A DNA stretch of 64,000 nucleotides from Steromphala cineraria (Eukaryota; Mollusca; Gastropoda; Trochida; Trochidae): NCBI GenBank assembly GCA_916613615.1, contig OU744736.1, forward strand, positions 12,597,724 through 12,661,723, read 5' to 3'. Under the pieces are notes generated by a model, which saw nothing but the letters and a program-made list of their open reading frames with translations, was not told the DNA's origin and searched no databases. This document shows, in pieces, positions 53,831 through 64,000 of the stretch. Made by a program: the position numbers and the translations under genes. Every line of letters starts with the position of its first letter. The first letter of the stretch is position 1.

Positions 53831-56800
53831 CTATCCGGGTGTTTTCCCGACGTAGGAGGAGGCAGAGGCGACTAGCTAAAGCAGAAGCAAGATCAAAGGA
53901 AACCATCCAGACCCCACCTGAGGACCAAACTGCAGAGGTAGTATCAACAATGACAGAGAATCAAGCTCTTGACCGTTCTGCAGAAAGTCTAGTGGTGGAC
54001 CATGCTGCAGAGAGTCCAACTGTTGACCTGACTACAGAGGAAGTTGCTGTGACCATCGTCTCAGAAAGTCCAGTTGTGGACCATGCTGCTGAGAGTCTGA
54101 CCAATGACCTAACTGCAGAGGAAGTTACTGTGATCATCGCCTCAGAAAGTCCAGTTGTGGACCGTGCTGCAGAGAGTCTGACCAATGATCTCACTGCAGA
54201 GGAAGTTGCTGTGATCATCGCCTCAGAAAGTCCAGTTGTGGACCATGCTGCTGAGAGTCTGACCAATGACCTAACTGCAGAGGAAGTTACTGTGATCATC
54301 GCCTCAGAAAGTCCAGTTGTGGACCATGCTGCAGAGAGTCTGACCAATGATCTCACTGCAGAGGAAGTTGCTGTGATCATCGCCTCAGAAAGTCCAGTTG
54401 TGGACCATATTGCAGAGAGTCTGACCAATGACCTAACTGCAGAGGAAGTTGCTGTGATCATCGCCTCAGAAAGTCCAGTTGTGGACCATGCTGCTGAGAG
54501 TCTGACCAATGACCTAACTGCAGAGGAAGTTGCTGTGATCATCGCCTCAGAAAGTCAAGTTGTGAACCATGCTGCAGAGAGTCTGACCAATGACCTAACT
54601 GCAGAGGAAGTTGCTGTGATCATCGCCTCAGAAAGTCCAGTTGTGGACCAAACCGCAGAGAGTCTGAACAATGACCTAACTGCAGAGGAAGTTGATGTGA
54701 CCATCGCCTCAGAAAGTCCAGTTGTGGACCATGCTGCTGAGAGTCTGACCAATGACCTAACTGCAGAAGAAGTTGCTGTGATCATCGCCTCAGAAAGTCC
54801 AGTTGTGGACCATGTTGCAGAGCGTCTGACCAATGACCTAACTGCAGAGGAAGTTGCTGTGATCATCGCCTCAGAAACTTCAGTTGTGGACCATGCTGCT
54901 GAGAGTCTGACCAATGACCTAACTGCAGGGGAACTTGCTGTGACCATCGCTTTAGAAAGTCCAGTTGTGGACCATGCTGCAGAGAGTCCAACTGTTGACC
55001 TGACTGCAGAGGAAGTTGCTGTGACCATCGCCTCAGAAAGTCCAGTTGTGGACAATGTTCCAGAGAGTCCAACTGTTAACCTGACTGCAGAAGAAGTTGA
55101 TATGGCCATCGCCTCTGAAAGTCAAGTTGTGGACCATGCTGCAGAGAGTCTGACCAATGACCTAACTGTAGAGGAAGTTGCTGTGACCATAGCCTCAGAA
55201 AGTCAAGATGTTGATCATGCAGCAGAGAGTTCAAACACTGACCTTACTGCAGAGGAAGTTGCTGTGACCATCGCCTCAGAAAGTCCAGTTGTGGACCATG
55301 CTGCAGAGAGTCTCACCAGTGACCTAACTGCAGAGGAAGTTGCTGTGACCATCACCTCAGAAAGTCTAGTTGTGGACCATGCTGCAGAGAGTCTGATCAA
55401 TGACCTAACTGCAGAGGAAGTTGCTGTGACCATCACCTCAGAAAGTCCAGTGTTGGACCATGCTGCAGAGAGTCTCACCAAAGACTTTGATGCAGAAGAA
55501 GTTGATGTGACCATCCCTTCAGAAAGTCTACTTGTGGACCATGCTGCAGAGAGTCCAACCAATGACCTAACTGTAGAGGAAGTTGCTGTGACTATAGCCT
55601 CAGAAAGTCCAGATGTTGATCATGCAGCAGAGAGTTCAAACAATGACCTTACTGCAGAGGAAGTTGCTGTGACCATCGCCTCAGAAAGTCAAGTTGTGGA
55701 CCATGCTGCAGAGAGTCTCACCTATGACCTAACTGCAGAAGAAGTTGCTGTGACCATCGCCTCAGAAAGTTCAGTTGTGGACCATGCTGCAAAGAGTCCA
55801 ACCAATGACCTAACTGCAGAAGAAGTTGCTGTGATCATCGCCTCAGAAAGTCTAGTTGTGGACCATGCTGCTGAGAGTCTGACCAATGACCTAACTGTAG
55901 AGGAAGTTGCTGTGACCATAGCCTCAGAAAGTCCAGATGTTGATCATGCAGCAGAGAGATCAAACAATGACCTTACTGCAGAAGAAGTTGCTGTGATCAT
56001 CGCCTCAGAAAGTCTAGTTGTGGACCATGCTGCTGAGAGTCTGACCAATGACCTAACTGTAGAGGAAGTTGCTGTGACCATAGCCTCAGAAAGTCCAGAT
56101 GTTGATCATGCAGCAGAGAGATCAAACAATGACCTTACTGCAGAGGTAGTTGCTGTGACCATCGCCTTAAAAAGTCCAGTTGTGGACCATGCTGCAGAGA
56201 GTCTCACCAGTGACCTAACTGTTGAGGAAGTTGCTGTGACAATCGCCTCAGAAAGTCCAGTTGTGGGCCATGCTGCAGAGAGTCTCACCAGTGACCTAAC
56301 TGCAGAGGAAGTTGCTGTGACCATCACCTCAGAAAGTCCAGTGTTGGACCATGCTGCAGAGAGTCTCACCAATGACTTTGATGCAGAAGTTGATGTGACC
56401 ATCCCCTCAGAAAGTTCAGTTGTTGACCATGCTGCAGAGAGTCTCACCAATGACCTAACTGCAGAGGAAGTTGCTGTGATCATCACCTCAGAAAGTCCAG
56501 TTGTGAACCATGCTGCAGAGAGTCTGACCAATGACCCAACTGCAGAGGAAGTTGCTGTGACCATCGCCTCAGAAAGTCCAGTTGTGGACCATGCTGCAGA
56601 GAGTCCAACTGTTGACCTTACTACAGAAGAAGCTGCTGTGACCTTCGCCTCAGAAAGTCCAGTTGTGGATCATGCTGCAGAGAGTTCAGCGACTGGACGT
56701 ATAGCAAAAGAACTACACACCTTCTGTGAAATACCACCACAAAATGCTGTTCAAAGAGAGAATAATATTCAATCTATTAGTGATATAATTGAAATAATGG

Positions 56801-58446
56801 ATGGAGATACAACAGCATCCAAAGTAGAGTTTGTTCAATCTATTGAGACCTATATTCAAATGTCAAATGATGATTACCCCAGCACTGATGAAGATCTGCC
56901 AAATACTGATGAAGATCTACCAAGTAAGAAAGATACAAACTGGGAAAACCACTATACTGTCACATTTCGTCAGAATGTTCAAGTCAATGAAATAATTCAT
57001 TCAGTTGGTGAAGAAAGCACTGCGAAAGTGGTGTCTATCACAGATAAAATGTTATCAGTAGATGGAAATGCTGTAGTTTGTCCAGACAATATAGTAATTG
57101 ATACTGAACATCACACATATTCCCAAGAAAGTGGTGATGACCAAGATGACGTTGTGTCAATTACCCCTGAAATGGCATCACTTGAAGAACAGCAAACACC
57201 ATGCAATGAAGATGTAGGATTGGGAAATGATTACACACAATCAAGGGAACCACCTGTATCAGATAGTATTCCTCTGTATTCTTTGGGTCACAAACGTGTC
57301 CATCTCTGCAGTGAACCCAAAACATCCTCACATACTGAAAGGAGAAGGACCTTCAAGGATGTCAGTGTACCATGCAATGAAAATGTACATTATCTGTCAG
57401 CAAGTGATCGAAATAAATCAGAGGATATCCCACTGTCTTCAAGGGACGGCCAATGTGTCCGATTCTGCAATAAACTTGAAACACGCGCTTGCACTAGAAG
57501 AAAACAGACCTTCAAGGATGTCAGTGTGCCTTGCAATGGACATGTAGGATCTAAAACAGATGACATGCAAGCTTGTAGTTTATCATCATCTGAGAATTTG
57601 GAGCTGTATTTGTGGGACAGAGAACTTGTCTATCTATGCAGTGAACCAGAAATATCTCCTCAACCTGAAAGGAGACCGAGTTTCATTCATTTAGACCCTG
57701 TTGAGAAATCATTGCAGCTGCCAGACCCCTCTTTGAGTCAGTCAGATCCCGCATTGTTTGAAGCATCTCAAACACAGCGTCAACTAAACAAATCCATTTT
57801 CAAGGCATCATCATCCAAGCATAATGAGTCTAAGCATGAAGCATCATCGCCAAGCAAATCGTTACAAGGGGATGATAGCCATAACGTTTGGCAGAACCCA
57901 CTGTTGGTTGAAGGATCTCAAACAAAGTGTTGGTCAAACTTACTTTTTAATGAGGAGGCATCACCAAACCTTTGGCCAAACCCATTCAGGCATGACACTT
58001 CTCAACCCAAACCTCATGCAAATGAAATGTTAAATGAAGCATATCAACCTAAACTTCGTGGCATTCTAAAGAAGAGGTCATCAAAACCAAAGATGTGGCC
58101 TGATGCGCAAACGTGCCACGAGTCCTCAAAGGGAAGCTCCAAGGCGAGTGAACTCAGGGGAATTAGAGAGACACCAGATGAATTGAAGGACCAGGAAATG
58201 GACACAGATAAACCGATTGTTAGTGAAGCAGTTGCACAAGTCTTGCTGACTGATCCTGGAGGATCTCAAGACGAACCAACTGAAATGAAACAGCTTGAAA
58301 CGCCCAGAGATAGGTCACTTGCTTGTGAGCAGGATGAAAAACTCAGATTTCATAATGACACATCACATGAACCTAAGAACCAGGACCCTTCTTCAAATAA
58401 ACAACTGGCTAGACCGAAAATTCTTAAGTTCAGATATTGTAAGTGA
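53831..58446 (+). CDS. Gene C exon 2, open part up to the premature stop
   Basis: Acceptor ccatatgcag. Contains the 27-residue array, the full Cys/Arg linker and the Trp/Asn/Pro segment, then shifts frame after SNKQLA and stops (RPKILKFRYCK, TGA at 58444-58446). Homologous exon sequence continues to the donor at 59840. Confidence 0.75.
53983..56703 (+). repeat. Gene C 27-residue tandem array, about 33.6 copies
   Basis: 81-bp units starting at 53983; one unit (NDFDAEVDVTIPS) is one codon short, all others 27 residues. Two-unit blocks ESLVVDHAAES plus ESPDVDHAAERS are duplicated near 55840-56160. Divergent NDFDAEEVDV-type units appear twice. Confidence 0.95.
56704..57772 (+). other. Gene C linker, longest version
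   Basis: Contains the three Cys/Arg modules found in A (KRVHLCSEP, QCVRFCNKL, ELVYLCSEP) plus 96 extra residues (56950-57237) before SREPPVSDS, with two related words KVVSITDKM and DVVSITPEM. In this copy the RVRF motif of A reads CVRF. Confidence 0.6.
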
Positions 58447-59840
58447 TACAAGTGCACTGAATAAATTTAAGCACAAATACTTGCCTGTAACTAAGGCTAG
58501 TGAAGCAAAGCCCCAACTCGGATCATCTGAACCTACAGTCATACACACACAAGATGAGCTGAGGCTGGACAATTCGCCAATAGCCAGGTCCTTTGCTATT
58601 AAGGCAGATTCTCAACCAAGGCCACCAGATCATGGTGAACTAAGACACCAATCAGATGAGGCGAAGCTAGAAGACTCGCCATCAGATAGGTCAGTTGTTA
58701 TCAAACCAGATCCCCAACAAAGGCAAACAGATTTTGGTGAACTAAAACACTCACCAGATGAGTTGAAGCTTCACGATTCATCATTAGATAGGTCCATGGT
58801 TAGTGAAGCTGCACCGCAAATCAGACAATTTGATCCCAGAGGATTCATACACACACCAGATGAGTTGAACAATGATAAGTTGGTCACAGATAAAAGATTC
58901 ATACTTGAGACCGATTGTAGAAAACTCAGTTCCACACCAGATAATCCTGTGCTAGAAGAATCACAAACAGATCCGTCCTTGCCTGGTGAAACTGATCCTC
59001 AAATCTTGTCATCTGATGATCTCAGAGATGTCAAACCCTTGTTGGAATCGCTGAAGATCAAAGACTTGCCTATTGTTAGGTCATTGGCTGCTGAAATAGA
59101 TCCTGAACTCATACCCTCTAATCCCGGAGACGCCAACCACACACTACACAACAAGGTTGAAGAAGAATCGCCAATAGATAGGTCATTGGCTCGTGAAATA
59201 GATCCTGAACTAAGACAATCAGTTCGTAAGGATTTCAAGTTTATTCTTGAAGGCTTCCTCACAGATAAGTCTCTTGCAAACAAAGGGACCACTCAACTCA
59301 GTCCATTAGATCCATCAGATCTTAGAGATTTAAGCCACTCACCAGATGAGTTGAAGTTCAAAGGCCTGCCCACAGAAAGGTTTTCTTCCAGTCAAGCATA
59401 CCTACAACTCAAAGCTCCTTATCCCGGAGAAGTCTCTGTTGTATTAGATGAGCTGAAGCCTGAAAACTTTCAAACAGAAAGCTCTTTTCCTTGTCAAGCA
59501 TATCTACAACTCAAAGCTTCTGACCCCGGAGAAGTTTCTGTTGTATTAGATGAGCTGAAGCCTGAAAGCTCTTTTCCTTGTCAAGCGCATCCACAACTCA
59601 AAGCTTCTGACCCCGGTGAGTCCAGCCATGAATCAGATGAGCTGAAGATTGAAGACCTGACAGCAGACAGCTGCTCTCCTAGTCAAGCCTATCCACAACT
59701 CGTCGCACCTGATCCCGGAGAAGTCAGAGATACATCCAAGGCGAGTAGACCGGAACATGAAGACCTCCCTTCGGGCTATGTGAGATGTGTGGAGGCCGGC
59801 AGGAGACCAACAGCGTGTGATGAAGGTATATTTGGGAAAG
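58412..59840 (+). pseudogene. Frameshifted remainder of gene C exon 2
   Basis: After the 8-nt deletion the ancestral frame continues without stops to the normal donor gggaaag|gtgaga at 59840. It still encodes the 34-residue repeats (58553-59792), with an extra CQAYLQLKASDPGE unit not in A or B and without the LEIHPELRPSD run. Confidence 0.7.
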
Positions 59841-60209
59841 GTGAGAGAATCTGCAAATAAATACATTTTACTGCAATAATCTCATGATAATCAATCAATC
59901 AAATATATTTAATATTATATTAGAAATTTTGGTATTTCTCTTTTGTTTTCCAAAAAATTGTTTGAGGTGAAAAAGAATCGACAGGATAATTTCAATATTT
60001 TTCTATATATAACTCTTTCAATGATAAAGTTGCTTTGTTTTTTTGTTTAAAGAGGAGACAAATACTTAAAGCCATACCAGTGGTAAGATTTCAATATATC
60101 TAAAACAATTACTTATTATTTAACCATGTTTCTAAATGAAATTGCTTGAATAGAAAACATTAACCTGATACAGCTTCACATTGTATGAAACATTTTTCCA
60201 CACATCAAG

Positions 60210-60287
60210 AATCAAATCATCCAAAAGATGGCGGTATGAAAGCAGCTTCCGGCTGGAGGCAGCTGACTGAGCGAGCAAGGAATTTTG
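60210..60287 (+). CDS. Gene C exon 3 (downstream of frameshift)
   Basis: Same sequence as in A (ESNHPKDGGMKAASGW, RQLTERARNF), acceptor cacatcaag. Intron 3 after it is the shortest of the three copies, about 200 bp. Confidence 0.65.
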
Positions 60288-60484
60288 GTAATATTCAGAA
60301 TTTCAGTGATGCTCTAATTGTTTGTAAATTATGGTAGCAATTGATTCTTCAAAGTTTTCATGTGTCAGTAAAACCTTTTATATACAATAAAACTATAGTA
60401 AGTTTAAGAGTTCAATTGAGCACATGCTGTTGAATTCTTATATAGTACTTTTGAATGCTTCAACCAGATATATTTCATCTGCAG

Positions 60485-60592
60485 CAATTCGAATGTTCCC
60501 TCGGCGGAAAAGAAACCGGAAAAAGAAATTGAAAACTCCCCAGGATGAGCCTGTTGTTCCAGTTTCATTTACGCAGAGACCAATGAAAACAG
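60485..60592 (+). CDS. Gene C exon 4 (downstream of frameshift)
   Basis: Encodes AIRMFPRRKRNRKKKLK and TPQDEPVVPVSF; splice sites intact. Confidence 0.65.
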
Positions 60593-61034
60593 GTATTGTG
60601 TTATGAACAAAAGCCATTTGATTTTAGTTTGGGATCTTGTAAATATTTATATTCTTTATACAAGTTCTGTACAAAGTTTTTGTTTATATCAATTGTTTCA
60701 TAAATAAAGACAATATCTTTATTTAGGGTACAAATTTGGGATATAAAGGAAGGATGCTGCATTTTGTTGGACATACTTTAAAGACAAATAAATCTTCTAT
60801 ATTGATTCCAGCTATATAAATATCCATTTAATTTTAGTTTGAGAGTTTGTAAATATGTATTTTCTCATTAGAAAAGTTCCTTAAAAAGTTTTTATTTATA
60901 TCAATTGTTTTATGTGGACAAAATCGACAAGCTTTATCAAAGTTTGCATGATAAATGAGTTAACAATTACAACGAAATGCCAAATCGTAAAGCGTAAAAC
61001 AGATTTCTTGTTCATTTTAATTTGATATTTTCAG

Positions 61035-61130
61035 AAGCTCAAAGTTCCACTGAAGGTCGATCCGTGGCAAGTTCATCTGATCCTGGTGGGATCAACGATA
61101 CTCTACAGAGCAAAGTAGGACCCATCTCAG
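61035..61130 (+). CDS. Gene C exon 5 (downstream of frameshift)
   Basis: Encodes EAQSSTEGRSVASSSDPGG and INDTLQSKVGPIS; one residue different from A. Confidence 0.65.
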
Positions 61131-61394
61131 GTAGATAACATTATTCATCATCATTGTCTTTATAAGAGATAGTGATCCTTCTTGAATGTTGAGTGTCCGA
61201 CTTTTTATATTTCTTTAGATTTAGCTGTATTTCTCTGCAGACGGCATCTCACTTAAAATCTTTCCATACAATAAATATTCTCAAATGCCTTTTATATAGT
61301 CTAGAAAAATGCTCCCATGCTGCTTGAAGAAGTTTTAGCTCCAAGTATAAAACATTTTGCCATGAAGAAATGAAGTCAGTTGTATTTTCCCCAG

Positions 61395-61502
61395 GTGAGA
61401 GGCAGACCTCTGAGACATCCCGCTCTGACCCAAGCTCGAAGGATCCGGGAGGGACACACTTGGATCCGGGTCATGGATCAACTGGATCCTACTTAACAGA
61501 AC
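61395..61502 (+). CDS. Gene C exon 6 (downstream of frameshift)
   Basis: Encodes GERQTSETSRSDPSSKDPGG and THLDPGHGSTGSYLTE. Donor gaac|gtaaga, with the same duplicated donor region downstream as in A. Confidence 0.65.
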
Positions 61503-62054
61503 GTAAGATGTGGTTTATAATATGTAGCAAACTCACTTTTGTAAAAGAATGATACACTCTAGGTGTTAAGCCGAGTTGAAAATTCAGCATATACATAACA
61601 AAAGGTGAGATGTGATTTTTTAGAAATACATACAAACAGACCTTTTTTTCAAAAAGATTGATACTCTCTAGGTGAAAAAGTAAACATATTTAGCAAATTT
61701 GAGTCTAGTTCCTGGCTCCCCTAAAATCATTTTTCTCTAATTGACTTGCTTTTCATTAGTTGGCTTGTTATTCCTTGAACTTATCATAACCATGTTATCT
61801 CAACTTCACATTTATCATCTACTTTGTTTCTTTACAATATTTGTTATTGTTTTTTAAAAATTATGTTATCATAAATACATGAGCAACACACGATAAAAGG
61901 ATATAGTAAGTATACCAACATGTCATCATAGTGAAAATGAAGAAGTTGATTGTCCATAAATCCCTCATTCTTGATACAAACTTGTAAAAGTATGATAAAA
62001 AGTTAAAGGCCAAGGATACTTCTAACACTATTATGTTTATTCTTCAACATACAG

Positions 62055-62129
62055 ATGCTGAACTGTCGCCTTCTGAAGACATCATTCTCAACCTGTGTGA
62101 GTCAACAGAAGAATCCAGCGCAGATGAAG
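62055..62129 (+). CDS. Gene C exon 7 (downstream of frameshift)
   Basis: Encodes AELSPSEDIILNLCESTEES; splice sites intact. Confidence 0.65.
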
Positions 62130-62574
62130 GTAACATTGCTTCTCTACTTTCACTTTTTTCGAATATTTTTTATGAATTTTGCATCGGAAGAACATGTACA
62201 AAAGGTATGTTATGTTGAACAAACATTCTCATGATTGCTATTGTCAGACTGCAAAGTTTGGAGAGACCACATGTCTTGCATACCTTGTTTCTGTGTAGTT
62301 GTTAACATTTTGCAGCTGATTTACTTCAATCATGAACCTTTTGACTTATTATATAAGGTTTTTGTGACACACCACCACACCTGCAAAAGACTTTATGGGT
62401 TTATTTTGTCACTTTTATAATTAAAAAGAATCTTGGCTTTCAAATCTCAAATAAGCATAAAATAAGGAAGTAAAATATCATAATTGCAAAATCTGATCTT
62501 TATTTGGGTAATGACACGTAAGTAACATTTGCTATATGAAGCTCTGGTCATCAAAATTGTTATTAATTGTTCAG

Positions 62575-62711
62575 ACTCTCATGAGGAAGAAGAGAGGAAG
62601 TCTCTACGACAGCGAATCAGAAACAGAATCCGATTCCAGAGGTTCTCAAATGGCTTCCGCTTTGTCATGCGCACACTGAGGTTTGAAGTGTACAATTCAT
62701 GGAAGGAGTAG
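62575..62711 (+). CDS. Gene C exon 8 (downstream of frameshift)
   Basis: Encodes DSHEEEERKSLRQRIRNRIR, then FQRFSNGFRFVMRTLRFEV and YNSWKE with stop TAG. Still open and nearly identical to A and B. Confidence 0.7.
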
Positions 62712-62769
62712 AGTGTAATAAGTGCGGCTCTTTTGATCTTGGTCTTTTATGATGTACATAAAGAAAATG

Positions 62770-64000
62770 TATTGATGTTTATGTACTCAATATTTTCTTG
62801 ATAACATCGGTATCTCTTATATTATGAATGTGTATTTATATTTTCTTGTATAACATCGGTATCTCTTATCTTATGAACATGTATTGATATTTCCTTTTAT
62901 AACATCTGTATCTCTTATATTGTGAATATGTATTGATATTTTCTTGTATAAAATCATGCTTGTGTTTTCACTTTGTACATGTTAAGCATCGGCATCTTTA
63001 TCTAAATATTGCAACAAAACAAAAGCCCCAAACTATCTCACTGCTTGTGTATTCTTGATTTACTTGCATGACACTGGTATCTCCAAAAACATATGATTGT
63101 GTATTCAATATTTCTGTGTATAACTTTGGATGCATGTTACGTTTTTTTTCATATATTCTTGTACTCATATCTTTCCAAGGCATCTTTTTCTGAATGACAT
63201 AACCAAATGTATCAGTGTTTGTGTATTCTTGATTTATTTGTACAACATCGGCATCTACATCATATATATGATCCTGTATTATATTTTTACTTGTATAGCA
63301 TTTGCATCTATGTACTATTGTGAATTCCATATTTTCTTTTACATCATCGGCATCTATATCTGAAAATCACAAAAAAAACCCAAATATCTCAATGTTTGTG
63401 CATTCTTTTTTACTTGTATAGCATTTGCAACTTTATTCTATTGTGAATTCCATATTGTCTTTTACATCATCGGCATCTTTATCTGAAAATCCCTAAAAAA
63501 CAAATATCTCATTGTTTGTGTATTATGGATTTACTTGTATAGCATTTGCATCTTTATACTATTGTGAATTCAATATTTTCTTGTACATCATCGGCATCTA
63601 TTTAAGAAAATCACAAAAAATCTCACCATGTATTTGTATTATTGATTTACTTGTATATCATTGTTTCTCCACTCCATGTTTTCTTGTATAGATTATTGAC
63701 ATCTATTTGTATCCGTCCACTTGATATTGTCTTGTAAAGCTTAGACATCACCGTTTCATATTGTCTTCAATCTCCTGTATGTCTTGTATTGATATCGTGT
63801 TTATTATTTGTATAGATGTGGAAAAATGTATTCTATATTACGTGTATGCCATCCGCATATATCTTTATTATTGTATATTCACTATTGTTATTGTATATCA
63901 TCGGCAGGTTTATATGAATATGTCCATAAAGTCAATGTATCAATGCTTGTGTATACTATATATATATATATCTATTTGTATTCCCTCTGCATTTGTATAT
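62770..64000 (+). repeat. Post-gene degenerate tandem repeats (unit C, cut by window)
   Basis: Same aacatcggtatctctta and acttgtatagcatttgcatc repeat classes as after genes A and B, running off the right edge; a short TA run lies at about 63957-63970. Confidence 0.7.

Larger units (their letters stand above)
53391..62711 (+). pseudogene. Gene copy C: frameshifted giant repeat gene
   Basis: Exons by homology: 53391-53541, 53831-59840, 60210-60287, 60485-60592, 61035-61130, 61395-61502, 62055-62129, 62575-62711. All junctions are GT-AG and phase 1, but exon 2 carries an 8-nt deletion at about 58412 (copy A has caaagaag between ctag and accg). Translation then ends at 58446 after about 1588 residues, losing the 34-residue array and exons 3-8. 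Downstream sequence stays open in the old frame to 59860 and all small exons are clean, so the lesion is recent, or polymorphic, or an assembly error. Copy C has the longest 27-residue array (about 33.6 units) and keeps 96 linker residues that A lacks. A truncated acidic protein could still be made. Confidence 0.7.
46506..64000. repeat. Tandem segmental unit C (cut by window edge)
   Basis: Third copy of the unit, still continuing at the right edge within the post-gene tandem repeats. It resembles A closely, including the same exon 3 acceptor variant and the same duplicated splice-donor region after exon 6. It lacks the Penelope-like element and the second TTAA MITE. It carries C-only insertions at about 48402-50271 and 51833-52203, and its gene copy is frameshifted. 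Confidence 0.8.

Noticed and set aside
58430..59860. Separate downstream gene of 521 codons in unit C
   Set aside because: It is the continuation of exon 2 in the ancestral frame after an 8-bp deletion, aligned residue by residue with A and B.

Overview
This is a eukaryotic, AT-rich, intron-containing animal genome window. It has short phase-1 exons with GT-AG junctions, a Penelope-like retroelement, and many non-autonomous DNA transposons with readable target-site duplications. The palindrome TAGGCCTA is over-represented. I think a marine invertebrate is most likely (echinoderm, hemichordate or mollusc-like), but the species cannot be fixed from the sequence. Nothing prokaryotic is present.

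Layout: the window is almost entirely three head-to-tail copies of one large segmental unit. Unit A runs from 1 to about 21589, unit B from about 21590 to 46505, and unit C from about 46506 past the right edge. Each unit has about 5 to 7 kb of upstream DNA, one multi-exon plus-strand gene of about 9 to 10 kb, about 1.5 kb of degenerate ACATCGGYATCT-type tandem repeats just after the stop codon, and then further non-coding DNA. Length differences between units are largely explained by transposon insertions, several of which can be proved because another unit keeps the empty site.

The gene (A 6601-15671, B 27980-37864, C 53391-62711) is not one I recognise. I reconstruct eight coding exons. All seven introns are phase 1, so every internal exon is symmetric. 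Exon 1 (151 nt) and the start of exon 2 encode an Arg/Trp-rich basic module. Exon 2 is giant (4.9 to 6.0 kb). It holds an acidic 27-residue tandem repeat (about 24.6, 32 and 33.6 copies in A, B and C), a Cys/Arg-containing linker, a Trp/Asn/Pro-rich segment and a second, 34-residue, repeat array. Exons 3 and 4 re-create the basic module of exons 1 and 2, and exon 8 ends the protein with a third Arg-rich amphipathic stretch. The protein is therefore a large charge-segregated chain: basic ends, very acidic middle.

The three copies differ in structure. A is intact (1993 aa predicted) and carries a 567-bp duplicated block of seven repeats. B is intact (about 1867 aa) but has lost about 280 aa of linker in frame. 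C has an 8-bp deletion that frameshifts exon 2 and truncates the product at about 1588 aa.

Mobile DNA: a 5'-truncated Penelope-like element (RT remnant plus GIY-YIG endonuclease) in A; TTAA-flanked MITEs; Mutator-like elements with 9 to 10-bp duplications; a TA-flanked mariner-like element in an intron of B; a 4.0-kb TG...CA insertion in B; and several long palindromes. Gene function, the first (probably non-coding) exon and the transcript ends are not determined by the sequence.
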